The notes under the pieces were generated by a model, which was given only the letters and a program-made list of their open reading frames with translations, was not told the origin of the DNA and made no database searches. A stretch of DNA of 64,000 bases from Blastomussa wellsi (lineage: Eukaryota > Cnidaria > Anthozoa > Scleractinia > Plerogyridae). The stretch is from the NCBI GenBank assembly GCA_947652115.1, contig OX393565.1, positions 13,154,299 to 13,218,298 of the forward strand, given 5' to 3'. The position numbers were made by a program, and so were the translations under genes. Positions 38,746-48,737 of the stretch are shown here, piece by piece (the first letter of the stretch is position 1; every line of letters starts with the position of its first letter).

Positions 38746-40040
38746 AAGGTAGAGAGTTTGGACACGACAACCCTGCACTTGACCATGAACTTCACAACGA
38801 TGGCGATGCCGGTGAACAAGACCGTCAAAACACAACCGGTCCTTTTGTGCCGGGCACCGCATCGACACCCTATCATGGTGGCGAAGAAATCGAACTGGTA
38901 AGAATTCTGCACGAACAGAGCGGGCTGCCTGACAAATCCTACGTTGAAGCGCCTTTGTTGGGTGATATTTTGAACAAACCAACAATTCTTGAAAGAGCTT
39001 TAGGCTTTATCAAAAAGAGATACCCAAATGTGGACTTTGGAAAATTTGGTCCAATTGGTTTTAGCAAAAAGAGTGGCAATGAGACAACAGTTGTATCATT
39101 TGGTCCACAAGGTGGTGAGACTGAAATTTTCAGAAACGATGGTCGTGGTCTTCTAAAAAGATTCACAGACAATTTCAAAAAAGCCCTTGGGCCAGAAGCT
39201 CAACCTCTGATTGTTGAAAAAGATGAGAGCCTAAGAGAACAACAGCAGGGATTGAGAGAGGCCGAACAACAATTAAGAGAGAGTGAAAAAATTGTTGCAG
39301 AAAAAGAAAAAACTACACAAGAGATTCAAAATCTAGAAACAGACTTGAGCGAACTCAAACAAGTATTGATGCAATTCAGAGTGAACATGGTTCAAATGTT
39401 GAAAATGAGGCAGAACTGCGCAGACTAAAGCTACTGAAAAAAATCTTCAAACTGATCTCGGAAACGAAAAGAAAGAGTTTGCTTCACTCGAAAAACTTGT
39501 AAAAAATAAAGCAAAAGCACAAGAAAAGGTTGATAAAATTAGAGCAGGCATTCTTAAGACAGAAAAAGCAAGAAACACTCTTCAACAAAATCTTAACGAC
39601 ACGAGAACGCTTGATGAACTGCGTGAGCAAGAAACCGACCTTCAACGACAAAATGCTGAAGATCAGAAAATTATCAACGATGAGAACGCCTCACCCTCTG
39701 ACAAAGAAGCCGCTGAAGAAAGAGTTGCGGAAAGAACCGAGGAGCTTGCGCAGATTGAGGAAAGAGAAAGTGCGCTTCCACTTCGTGAGAGGGTTAAAGA
39801 GATCTTCAAAAAATACGGCGTGACCGTCACGGCAGTCCTTCTTGCTGCTGGTGTCACGATTGGTGCTGTCGTAAACGCCATCAACTCGTCGCTGAAAGCC
39901 ACCGCCAAAGGGTTGGAAAATGGCTTGAAAGAGATTGGCAAAAACTTGCTGGAATCCTTCCCAGGTTAATTGGCTCGATTGCTTCTTTCCTATTCAAAGC
40001 TGCTGGCCAGGCAATCGGTTTTCTTGCTGAGCACAGCTGG
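38739..40040 (+). pseudogene. Coiled-coil and membrane protein, copy B
   Basis: ATG 38739. The N-terminal acidic and globular parts match copy A. The coiled coil is broken by frame changes near 39370-39430 and again near 39950. The conserved RVKEIFKKYGVTVTAVLL segment lies at about 39790-39850. The final membrane segment is cut at about 40040 by a deletion that fuses the gene to the convergent neighbour. The long A run of copy A is not the break point here, so the frame losses are independent. Confidence 0.62.
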
Positions 40041-40043
40041 CTA

Positions 40044-40947
40044 CTGCCAGGTCCGGCTGCCTAACTGCGTCTTCCACCAAGACGAGGAACTCGCTCTGTG
40101 CCTCCTTTGCGCGTCCCCCTTCGCCCAGGATGCTGCTCACAATCTTTTCCACGACGCCACGTCATGGTTGTTGTTGGTTTGACTGAATGTTGGGTCGCCC
40201 GGCAGCGCGCTCACGCTTTGGATGCCTCCTAGCTGGAAGAGGATGCGCCGAACCGTGAAGTACACGTGGAAGATGTAGAAAGCCCGCACCTGGGGCGGCA
40301 GATTCAGCGTTTTGTTGTCTTTGTCAAATACTTCTCGAGATATTCCGCAACCGGTCCTCGCATACCACACTGCAAAATTCAGCTGTTGTTCCCAGAAAGA
40401 TAGATTTGGCCCCGCCAGCCATTGTTTTGCCGGCTTTGGCGTTTCGAACTTCTGTTGTTCCTTTTGGAATACCTCTCTGAACTTTGTTGTAAAATACTGG
40501 TCAGGGGCGACATAAATGTTGATTGCTTTGTTGAATGTTTTCTTCAAACTTGGCGCCGCGTCTTCCAATGGAACTGCTGGAAAAGGCAGCGAACCTTTTT
40601 TTTGTGCTGGGCGATAACTGACTTGAGAAGCCGCCAACGTCATCCAAACCCAGCGCGCTTTTCATGCCTGCACTCCAATATTTGCGGTCTGAACCGAAGA
40701 CGCTTTGCAGACTGCTGGGACCAGCTTTGTAAAATATTTCAGTTGTTGCTGTGTGGTCCGGCGCGAAAAATGTTTGTGCTTCAAATTTGCTTTTGTCGGC
40801 CCTCGGAAATAGTGCAGAAAAAGCCGCCCATGCCTTGGCTTGTGCTAGCTTCGCATTCGCCGTGGAGATGCTGGCAGACTGCGCTATTTTTTCGAGAAAG
40901 TCAAACGCAAAAGAATCTTGCTTGCGTGCGGTTTTCGAGATGTTCAT
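40044..40947 (-). pseudogene. Large virion-type protein, copy B (C-terminal half deleted)
   Basis: ATG 40947 gives the true N-terminus missing in copy A (DFLEKIAQSASISTANAKL, GSDRKYWSAGMKSALGL). A frame change near 40545 leads to the shared part (YVAPDQYFTTKFREVF, GPNLSFWEQQLNFAVW). Two deletions then remove most of the C-terminal half and its anchor. Together the copies imply a protein of about 550-600 residues. Confidence 0.6.
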
Positions 40948-40997
40948 CTTTATTCCCCGTTATTTTTCAATTGAAAATTGTTGCGCAACAAAATAAA
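40948..40997. promoter_or_regulatory. Divergent AT-rich promoter region
   Basis: A 50-base gap between divergent starts at 40947 and 40998. It contains TTTTTCAATTGAAAATTG, itself nearly palindromic, and TTGCGCAA. It resembles the recurrent TTTAATTGA motif of the family. Confidence 0.45.
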
Positions 40998-41664
40998 ATG
41001 GTTGTGCTTACTATTTCTACGTCTTCTAATCCATGCACCGTCAATTTTGACAACCCGATTCCAGAGGCCTCTTTCGTAAGGCTTTTGTCTTGTTCGCTTT
41101 ACAATTCGTGGCATAATTTGAAAAACGATGGGGTAATTGCAATGTCTGATCCAGATGGTAAACGTGCTGTTCCCATTACATCCCCAGAGGACATTACACT
41201 CTTAAAAGTATGGCTCAAAATATAGAACATGCTTTCGCTAAATTTGGTGTAAAACTTCCCACTCAAATCAATACACCAGCTGGTGCAATGGTAATTGACA
41301 ACTTTGGGGATAAAAAAGAACTCTTGACGACGACTTAGCCCATTTTCTTGGCATATCCCGCGTTTTGTTTTTTAGAACTTTCGTCAAGCGGCTTCGTACA
41401 CCGAGTACTTACTTTGTCCATTGCGACTTGGTTGACCACAATCAAAATTTGGTCAATGGCAAAGCTTCAACCCTTCTTGCAAAGTTTGACATCCGAGGGG
41501 AAGCTTTCCAAAACGTCCACTATCAAACGGACGAACAGCCGCCCTTTCGTGACGCTTCGAGAGACAAATATGTCAAAAGCGTTACGCTTTCAGTCAAAGA
41601 TGAGGACGGAGAGCTTTTTGATTTTAACGATCAACCTCTTGAATTCGAATTGCAAATCATTTGA
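40998..41664 (+). pseudogene. Putative jelly-roll minor capsid (penton-like) protein, copy B only
   Basis: ATG 40998. Three frames make one gene: to about 41190 (EASFVRLLSCSLYNSWHNL), then about 41200-41337 (NIEHAFAKFGVKLP, AGAMVIDNF), then to 41664 (YFVHCDLVDHNQNLVNG, KYVKSVTLSVKDEDGELFDF). The last part has the alternating pattern and C-terminal strand (PLEFELQII) seen in single jelly-roll capsid proteins of Polinton-like viruses. Copy A lost the gene by deletion. The minor-capsid role is an inference. Confidence 0.4.
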
Positions 41665-41687
41665 AAAATAAAATCTGTTGATATACC

Positions 41688-42301
41688 ATGTCTTCAGCAA
41701 ATGTGTTGCAGCCAAGTGCTCCGCCTATTTATCCAGAGCTTCCCCTGGAAAGAACCCCAGATAATTTCCGGCTAACTGAGATCAGCAAAATTGAAAAAGA
41801 AATTGCCGATGAGGCTGAACATTATTTCCCAGGCTTGTATTGAAAAAATACAAGAAAGCTCGCAAAGTGATTCACTATTCCGTGGTGTCTCTTGGCGTTG
41901 CAAGTGCCTTCCTGTCTTCCGGGGCCGTTGCATCTTCAGTCACTGGTGTCGGAATTGTGGTCGGAGCGCATGTTGCTGGAATTGCTGCTCTCCTTGGGTT
42001 TGCTTCCACAGGCCTGTCTGTTGTTAACAAGAAGCTTGAAATGAAAGTTAAAAAGCACACGAAAATTCAAGCTCTGGCCCTTGCAAAGCATGACTCGATA
42101 AAAAGCTTCGTCTCTCAAGCTCTCAATGACGATAATGTTTCCGACGCTGAATTCAAACTTATCTCTTGTGAAATGCAGAAATATCGTGAACTCAAAGAGA
42201 GACTGCGGGAAAACTTTGCGAAGCCGTCCGATTCTCCAGATATTGAAATGATAAAAAACAGGTTCGGCAAGAGCTTCGGCAAGAGCTTCGAAAAAAACTG
42301 A
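41688..42301 (+). pseudogene. Membrane/coiled-coil protein, copy B (one frameshift)
   Basis: ATG 41688 (MSSANVLQPSAPPIYPEL), with a PSAPPIYP motif of the late-domain type (PSAP and PPxY-like). A frame change near 41825 is followed by a hydrophobic Ala/Gly/Val region (VVSLGVASAFLSSGAVASS) and a basic helical C-terminus. The copy A orthologue is 5' truncated. PSAP and PPxY motifs recruit ESCRT factors in budding viruses; whether they act so here is unknown. Confidence 0.6.
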
Positions 42302-42633
42302 CGGCGTCCAGTACAAATTTGAACTAAATTTTGAGACAAAAAAACAAAAATCTCTCTCTCTGTTTTAAAAAAATAGACCAGTCCTCTGGTTGCCCTGTGA
42401 AAAAAAAAGTTCCCCAACGTGTGGCACAAATTAAAGATTGGCAGAACTTTGTGAAATGCTTCTGCTTTTCTACACGATTTTCTGTATTTATAAGGAACTT
42501 TCAACGCCCGTTTGGCAAAGCGAGGTCAGACGGATAACACAGCAAGTTGTAGAGGCAATGACCGAGGTGGGCTCTGATCGACAGTTCGATCGTGCGCTTT
42601 AAACAAATCTTGTGTTCCACGTTGTTTGAGCGC
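42302..42633. other. Gene-free stretch before right TIR, copy B
   Basis: A-rich runs and a minus-strand frame (42115-42504) that is only the shadow of the preceding gene. The zinc/repeat gene found here in copy A is missing, presumably deleted. Confidence 0.45.
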
Positions 42634-42654
42634 CATCAGCTCGTGCAAAACAAG

Positions 42655-42897
42655 TTAAAAATTTTTCTTTGCTTTTTTCTCTATGCGTGTAAGCTGCTGT
42701 TGTAGCGTGTGCCCTCCGCAATGTGCGCATAGTCGGTCAAAACTCCGATACCACAGCTGCGGCATGGTGCGGGCTTTTGCATTCCTTTTTTTTATTTGCC
42801 AGTTATGCGGCGAGCAATATTTTCCGTCACACTTTTTGCCGCAGTTCTTTTGCCGATTTCGCAGCAACCACTCGCAGTTGTTTGCTCCGTGTACCAT
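42655..42897 (-). CDS. TIR-embedded zinc-cluster protein, right copy
   Basis: Likely start ATG 42897. CGKKCDGKYCSPHN and LCAHCGGH are visible. A stop at 42655, close to the inner TIR edge, makes it shorter than the left copy. The codons for the central Cys pair are changed (PQLWYRSF). Two copies per element, one in each TIR and pointing inward, is a property of the family. Confidence 0.45.
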   Translation of the reverse strand: MVHGANNCEWLLRNRQKNCGKKCDGKYCSPHNWQIKKRNAKARTMPQLWYRSFDRLCAHCGGHTLQQQLTRIEKKAKKNF

Positions 42898-42950
42898 TGG
42901 GCTCCGCCGCTTCTGTCTAATTGTTCGAACCTGACAGGGGTTGTTCTTCA

Positions 42951-43119
42951 AGTAGTAGATCAGGAGGTTAACGAATACACACCTCTCGAGCAACCGTTTA
43001 GATATTACTGCTCCCAGGAGAAAGAAGCGAGCAAAAAGCGAGCTTCTTTCTCCTGGGCGCAGTAATATCTAAACGGTTGCTCGACGTGGTGGTATTCGTT
43101 AACCTCCTGATCTACTACT
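42951..43119. repeat. Terminal palindrome, right end of Polinton B
   Basis: A 169-bp imperfect palindrome with the same sequence as the left end in inverse, with a central AGCGAGCAAAAAGCGAGC loop region. The arms are unpaired at the CACACCTCTCG / CGACGTGGTGG block. Confidence 0.9.
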
Positions 43120-43375
43120 CGCTCCATGACATACATGTCTAAGATCTTAACTTTCAGTTTATTTAGCGTTCCTTCTCGATAGAAGATGGTCCACATATTG
43201 CTTGACTAGCCTTTTCTGGACAACATATTCCTGCTAAAATTCTCTATGGCATCCTCGTCATTTCGGCCTTATGTGCTACCGAGCACGGAAAGGATTAAGT
43301 AAGTAAGTATTAAGTAATCCTCGTCATTCATTTTACCTGCATCAAAGGCCAAAAATGTAACAATGAATATGTTTA

Positions 43376-43420
43376 AGGTGAACTCATCAACATGACACGA
43401 GCGAGGGACAAAGAAAAACT
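43376..43420 (-). mobile_element. Fragment of the SINE seen at 25850-25880
   Basis: AACTCATCAACATGACACGAGCG with AGGGACAAAGAAAAA (read in two pieces here) matches the non-tRNA part of the SINE around the assembly gap. The tRNA head is missing. Confidence 0.5.
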
Positions 43421-44058
43421 GAATATCCGGTAGTATCACGATATTAAAGATTTTGCTTGTAGAAACAGACGTTAATTCCTATTCTTCTCACTTTGCAGCC
43501 ACCTACCCTAAGCAAACAACTTTCTGAGCACTACTCTTGGCTGATAATCATCCACCTCTCTACCTTCTCTAGAAGTTTCCTCTAGCGAACAATAGTGTAG
43601 TCCCTCACGGTTGTGATCGGGAAAGGGCCTCCGGAAACGAGCCACCTCTGATGCTACTGGCCTCGAGTCTTTACAGATCTCACACAACTGACCTACAAAT
43701 AACCGAGGAAATAATACAGCTAATCTTCTATGATGCATTGATAAATGTACTGTGTGATTTACTGTTCCGAGATATTATCTCTTAAAAGTGTAACTCTTAT
43801 GTTCAATCTAGGCTTTGCCAGTTACCTAGTGTTTTCTTGCAACTTCCTCTGGTGTATTCCATGTAGAGATCACCCACTTCATAGTGATGACTGATGAAGC
43901 GTTCCAGTTTTCTGAAGTAGGCACGGCCAGGAACGTCATCCTGAGGTCCTCAAGAAGATTGCGCCTGATTGGTCGGAGGGTAAGATTTGTGAGAAGGAGG
44001 ATTTGTGCGGAGACATCGTAAAGGAACTTGAAAAAGAGAACAGAAATGGGCGGTAGCT
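43421..44058. other. Right internal part of the host DNA transposon
   Basis: No recognised domain. A 76-codon minus frame (43508-43738) is of uncertain meaning. Confidence 0.3.
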
Positions 44059-44385
44059 TTGACGTCTGATCAGTGTGAACTTTTAAGTCACAGCGCGAAA
44101 TCAGAGCTTAGAACAATGTTGGGGTATTCTGAAAGTGAGAGTAGCTTTGATGCAAGTGACGACGATGAAAGTAGCGACCAAGACAACAATGACAATGACA
44201 GCGAAGACAGTGGAAGAAATTGCGATGACGGATCCGATGATAGTGATGTTACTGAGCAATGTCAGGAGGAGGAATCGGGAAGTGTCTTCACTGCAGTGGA
44301 AGCATACGACATCAGCAGTGCAGAAGACATTGGCCCATACTGGAACACATTCCAATGCGCTCCTTACTATGAGCCCATTGAGTAA
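44059..44385 (+). CDS. Acidic ORF of the host transposon (right part)
   Basis: 108 codons with a long Ser/Asp/Glu tract (SSDQDNNDNDSEDSG) and a C-terminus DIGPYWNTFQCAPYYEPIE. It lies within the outer TIRs. Composition resembles acidic N-terminal regions of transposon-encoded proteins. No domain recognised. Confidence 0.3.
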   Translation: MTSDQCELLSHSAKSELRTMLGYSESESSFDASDDDESSDQDNNDNDSEDSGRNCDDGSDDSDVTEQCQEEESGSVFTAVEAYDISSAEDIGPYWNTFQCAPYYEPIE

Positions 44386-44976
44386 TCGTTTATACATCTT
44401 CACTGGACATTGGCATACTGTTTCAAGACTTAACTATGTCGCATTTGTTGAAAAAGAAAAAACACAACAGTAAAAACAATGTTTGATACCGGTATTGTTT
44501 AAGACTGATTGAGTTTTGTAGCAAACCAGAATTTATTAATTTTTTAAAACAAAAATAAATCAAGTGATGTTCATAGAGTTGTTCTGGGTGTGAGCTTAAA
44601 GCTGCAATCAAACGATGTTAGCAATGAAAGGTAAAATTATATTTCTAAGTTTGAAAGCCAAACTAAAACCGTGCGCTGTTTTCAAAGCCGTTTTAAAGCC
44701 AAGTCACTCCTCATCTCCAGCCAACCAGAGTGTTTTTTTCACTGTGCAATTCAGATTTCAGTATACGATTCTAAGAAGATTATCTTGCAATGGTAAAGTG
44801 CACATCGCCCCAAAGTTTCAATGGAAGGCGCCCAGAAATTGTAACCCTCCCCAAAACGTGGGCCCATAAAATTGTGGCCCGCCCCAAATGGGCGCCCAAA
44901 AAATCACAGCCCTCCCCCAAAATTTACCGGCCCTCCCCCCCCCCCCCCCCCCCAATAGTTAATGACCGCTCCCTTA

Positions 44977-46212
44977 GCAGCTACCCATTCAAGACCATTG
45001 AAACCATTTTCAGCCGCGCGGCCGTAGGCCTGGGCGGCTCTAGCTCGGGCACGGTTTATTTTTTTTCGTCGGTAACCAGACACAAACCTCCACTCAGCCA
45101 AATCGTGATCTGGACTTTAAATCACGCAAACTGTGATGTTTATTCGCCAATAGTACGGAATAGTACGGAAAATGTTACGGATATTGTTTTCTTTGTTTTG
45201 TATAAACTACATTTTCTTTTGGTTTTATCGAAGCGTTGGATTCGAATGGAATATTAAAAAGGTATTACATCAGCGAGCCGTATAGCTAGGCTCGATTTCC
45301 GCCGCTCTCTCGAGTCGAGCCTGGCCGTGTAGCCGGCCAGGACGAAACGTGTTTGGACGTTGATAAATGAAAAGCACCACATCATCCACGGAATTTGTTT
45401 ACCTTGCAAAAAAATTTCCACACGTCTCCGTGTTAATTCCTTTCAATTTGGTGGATCAATCTAGCTGTTTCTCGTTAGCTGTTATTTATTTTGAATTTTA
45501 AGTTCTCGTTTAAGACTAGTTTGTTTTCTGTTTAGTGTGAAATATCCATTTTGTGTCAAGCGGTATGACGCAAAGACCAAAGAAACAAATTATATTTGAT
45601 GACTTCTTGTCTTAGAGGATTGCAATGTTTGACCTTATACACGGCCGAGTATCGTGTATCGCATATCTGAATATCAGGCTTCAACATAACGCAATTTTTG
45701 CTGAATCACAATACCATGAACGGGGAATAACGTTGAAAGGCCTGTTTGCTTTCCAGTTTCTTTTTCGAGTAAAATAGCAGTCAGTTATAAGATTTGCTTC
45801 TCATATTTGCCAGAATTTTTCCCTCTTCGGCTTTCGAGTGAACAGGCTTTCATTTTTGTGCTATTAAGCAAGAGCCTGTGTTTATTTATACAGTAAACTA
45901 GTAGTAATCAAAGATCAGTAGTGCGTTTGATGCCTTTCCCGAAATTCAAGCTTTCTTTAATGCTGAAATCAACATTTTAAATTATCAGTATGAAACTATT
46001 AACATAATTGATGAACATAATTTTACCAACTTATTCATGCAAATACAATGTTTGCAGTTTTTTTGCATAGCGTGACACCACTATTCACGAAACGCCATTC
46101 AGAAAGTGTATATAAAACCGCAGACTGTGGACTGCATTGATTAATTGTCAGCCAAAACATTATAAAATCGGCAAGTAGTCGCAGTAGCCAAATAATCACA
46201 AACATCACGACG
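44977..46212. other. Spacer; no gene recognised
   Basis: It contains an inverted cluster around GCCTGGCCGTGTAGCCGGCC (about 45320-45340). A minus hydrophobic frame (46035-46262) overlaps the following tandem duplication and is not convincing. Confidence 0.3.
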
Positions 46213-46364
46213 AAAATGACAAATATCATTTCTTTGTCACCCAACAAATGCAAACAACTCAACGCAGAAAACGGAACACATACAGGCTAAAATGACAAAT
46301 ATCATTTCTTTGTCACCCAACAAATGCAAACAACTCAACGCAGAAAACGGAACACATACAGGCT
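46213..46364. repeat. Perfect 76-bp tandem duplication
   Basis: Units 46213-46288 and 46289-46364 are identical, so the duplication is recent or an assembly artefact. Confidence 0.92.
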
Positions 46365-46724
46365 AAAATGAAAACATAAAATTCACGCTTACAAAGACTG
46401 TCACGGCACTGATCGGAATCTGCTGTTATATATTCGCACCAGGAGTTGTAAAATCTTCGCTACAACTGGCTCTTCTTGGATAACAATAAGGCTGATCTGA
46501 ACAGCAGAGCGTCACAACTGTCTGCAACTACGTACGCGGACAGAAGTTGAATCTCCAATGAAAAGCAGCTGAGTTTTATAACGCAATGCTTCGTTTGGGC
46601 GAATTGCAGCATCTATTTCCTAGAAAACACACCAGCAGTAGACAGGCTTCTGATGTTCTGATAAGTAGTTTCAATCATCTTTGCCAGTGATAGCCCAGAT
46701 AAAAAATCAATACAACTACGAAAA

Positions 46725-46870
46725 AGGACGGTCAGTATAAAACACGGACTGCGGACTACGGACTACGGACTGGGTATAAAACACGGTCGGAGGTATGAAA
46801 TATGGACTAGGATTGCGGACTGGGTATAAAACATGCGGAGTAGGGATTAAAACACGGTGAAGTACCGTAG
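46725..46870. repeat. GGGTATAAAACACGG / CGGACTACGGACT short repeats
   Basis: TATAAAACACGG-type and GCGGACT-type words alternate several times in about 140 bases. Low-complexity origin is likely. Confidence 0.65.
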
Positions 46871-47048
46871 TGGGTAAAATAAAACGTTTCCTCGTAGCAC
46901 GAGTCAAGTTCTAGCCTGCGACAGCAGACGAGTCACGAGTTAAGTTCAGGTTAATGTTATTTTTTTCTTTTTTTGTTGTCTTTTCTTCTTTTTTTAATAA
47001 AGTTTGTTTAATTTCACTATAATTGCTATTGTAAAACAAATTAAACAG

Positions 47049-47164
47049 AAGTATAACAACGGTGATTTACTTTCCGCCACCCATCCAAGTACTCACCGCG
47101 TTTGACTGGGCTGAACTTCGTCGATCGGAATAGAACTGGTGCTTCCTTGTGGTCAGTCAGTTCC
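47049..47164 (-). pseudogene. 5S rRNA-like sequence, minus strand
   Basis: Read on minus, it carries CCGATCGACGAAGTTCAGCC and AGTACTTGGATGGGTGGC, matching the 5S internal control region with changes. It shares ACCACAAGGAAGCAC with the plus copy at 47293, so both come from one variant. Confidence 0.6.
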
Positions 47165-47292
47165 AGACACGAGAAACAACTAAGAGTCAAGTAAATTAGG
47201 AAATAAAAGGTAGTCTAGAACAGATTAGAGCGAGTGCCAAATTAAACGAAAGATTTATTTAAACCGTGTTTCTCTATGTGTGAACTTGACCC

Positions 47293-47411
47293 TTTGTCAC
47301 TGATACCACAAGGAAGCACAAGTTTTCGTCCGATCACGGAAGTTAAGCCCTGTTGGGCAGGGTTAGTATTTGGATGGGTGGCAGCTTGGAATAACCCCGT
47401 TGTTGGCTTTT
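47293..47411 (+). rRNA. 5S rRNA-like sequence (variant, pseudogene or SINE3-like)
   Basis: 119 bases, the normal 5S length. TCGTCCGATCACGGAAGTTA and GTTAGTATTTGGATGGGTGG match the conserved 5S core (box A, IE and box C). It ends in GGCTTTT, a T-run terminator. The 5' third and helix I are diverged and pair poorly, so a functional 5S is doubtful. Confidence 0.5.
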
Positions 47412-47765
47412 CCAGTTTTGTCGTCGCAATTTTCAATGAATATATCAGAGAGATTGTTGTTCCTTCATTTTTCCTTCTAACGACTTCTTAATTTACACTT
47501 TTTTAGTGCAATTGATTGTCCTAAACTGAACCGCAATAAAAATCAACTAATGTCCGGTTTTGTTGCCGTTTCTTGTCATTTGTCCATTGAATAAATTTAA
47601 TTTCTTATTTGAATTACTTGTCTTATGTGTACCGCGTAGCCGGCTACCCTGAATTTCGAAGTTTGGACAATTGCGAAATTTACAATAAATTTTGTTTACA
47701 AAAATGAGACAAATTTAGCAGAAAAGCAGTTCTGTAAAAAAAAAACAAATTACAAAGAAAAAATC

Positions 47766-47934
47766 TAGCCATTAAGTCATGGCTAAACTTTTCCCTCACA
47801 TAAGGTAGACATTTAGCCATTAATTAACAGCTAAACTGATGACACAAATAATGAAAACATATTTAGCCATTAAGTAATGGCTAAACGTGTGCAATATAAA
47901 AGGAAAACATTTAGCCATTAATTAACAGCTAAAC
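47766..47934. repeat. Array of four short palindromes (TTTAGCCATTA...GCTAAA)
   Basis: Palindromic cores at 47766-47785, 47812-47835, 47862-47886 and 47910-47934, 46-50 bases apart. Two cores alternate (ATTAAGTAATGG-type and ATTAATTAACAG-type). Spacers differ. Confidence 0.85.
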
Positions 47935-48020
47935 AAATGAGACATATAATGAAAACAAAGCTTTCCTTGATGTTTCCTTGACAACCGAACCTTATCGTGA
48001 TTTTATGTTTCGTCACAAGT

Positions 48021-48650
48021 TCTTACAGACCAAGCCAATCAGGAAAAACGGTTTTCGTAGAACAGATTCTAACGAAGGATCGTATTCTCTACGAAACCAA
48101 GAAATCGAGGCGCATTTTATGGTCAGTGGTAAGATAGATACGAAGCAATGAAGACGGCGATAGGAAACGACATTAAATTGTCCCGTTGCTTTCCCAACTT
48201 TCAAGAAGATCTGCGCGAAAAATTGACCCCAAATACAACAACGTGATCATCTTTGATGATTTAATGGCAGACGAATTCGAAAGTCCCATCGTTTCCCGTC
48301 TGTTTACTCAAGGTCGTCATCGAAATGCCAGCATCATACTCCTACTTCAGAATATGTTTCCTGAAGGAAAATTTAACACTGATAATTATTTGTCGTAATG
48401 CGCAGTACATGGCCCTTTTCCGAAGTCCTAGCGATCGGAATTGGTATTGGTAATCGGTATTGTTGCCGAACGCATGTTTGACAAGAATCGCCAACGATTC
48501 ATTGCTGTTTATTATCAGGAAACGGAAATACCTTATGGATACATCTTGTCGATAATAAACCGGACACGGCGGGAAATAAGCAGGTGTTGCGCTACATCTC
48601 TGGGTCTTTGGGCCAAGGAAGTCACCTCTTATGAAGCCACAAAACGTCCA
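48021..48650 (+). pseudogene. Lone packaging ATPase of a different Polinton-like lineage
   Basis: In successive frames one reads PSQSGKTVFVEQIL (Walker A, about 48033-48075), NNVIIFDDLMADEF (Walker B with DD, about 48237-48280) and RLFTQGRHRNASIILLLQNM (about 48295-48357). A later segment follows (MFDKNRQRF, TEIPYGYIL). This order fits A32/FtsK-HerA packaging ATPases, but the sequence is clearly unlike the ATPases of copies A and B. Frameshifts lie near 48110-48200, 48380 and 48440-48550. No capsid or polymerase gene is visible next to it. An old endogenous viral fragment. Confidence 0.7.
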
Positions 48651-48737
48651 GTTCAACCTTCGAGACCGAAAACGTTTGATCTGGTTTGGTCTGAACACAC
48701 CCGGCCAGCAAAATTATTTACATGGAGTGCCCTACCT

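Larger units (their letters stand above)
30072..43119 (+). mobile_element. Polinton/Maverick copy B, complete with both TIRs
   Basis: A 13,048-bp element bounded by AGTAGTAGATCAGGAGG and its complement. CGCTC flanks it directly on both sides (30067-30071 and 43120-43124), a 5-bp target duplication. TIRs are about 460-490 bp. Gene order is as in copy A, with the polymerase catalytic region intact. The polymerase N-terminal region, the zinc/repeat gene and parts of two other genes are deleted, and most remaining genes carry stops or frameshifts. It is inserted in an older DNA transposon (29397-44973). Confidence 0.93.
42634..43119 (-). repeat. Right terminal inverted repeat of Polinton B
   Basis: Inverse of 30072-30530, beginning at CATCAGCTCG and ending at the element tip ACTACT. 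Slightly longer than the left TIR because the latter has a small deletion. Confidence 0.88.
29397..44973. mobile_element. DNA transposon (3-bp TTA duplication) that hosts Polinton B
   Basis: The left end GGGAGCGGTCATTAACTATT at 29397 recurs inverted at the right end, finishing at 44973. TTA lies on each outer side (29394-29396, 44974-44976). Subterminal G-rich repeats with CCCAAAAA phrases follow at both ends. Removing Polinton B leaves about 2.5 kb. A TWA duplication is known for PIF/Harbinger elements, but no transposase domain was recognised, so the superfamily stays open. Confidence 0.65.

Noticed and set aside
44790..45257. 155-codon ORF with a Pro-rich stretch
   Set aside because: It covers the C-run and TIR of the outer transposon; the proline tract comes from the C homopolymer.
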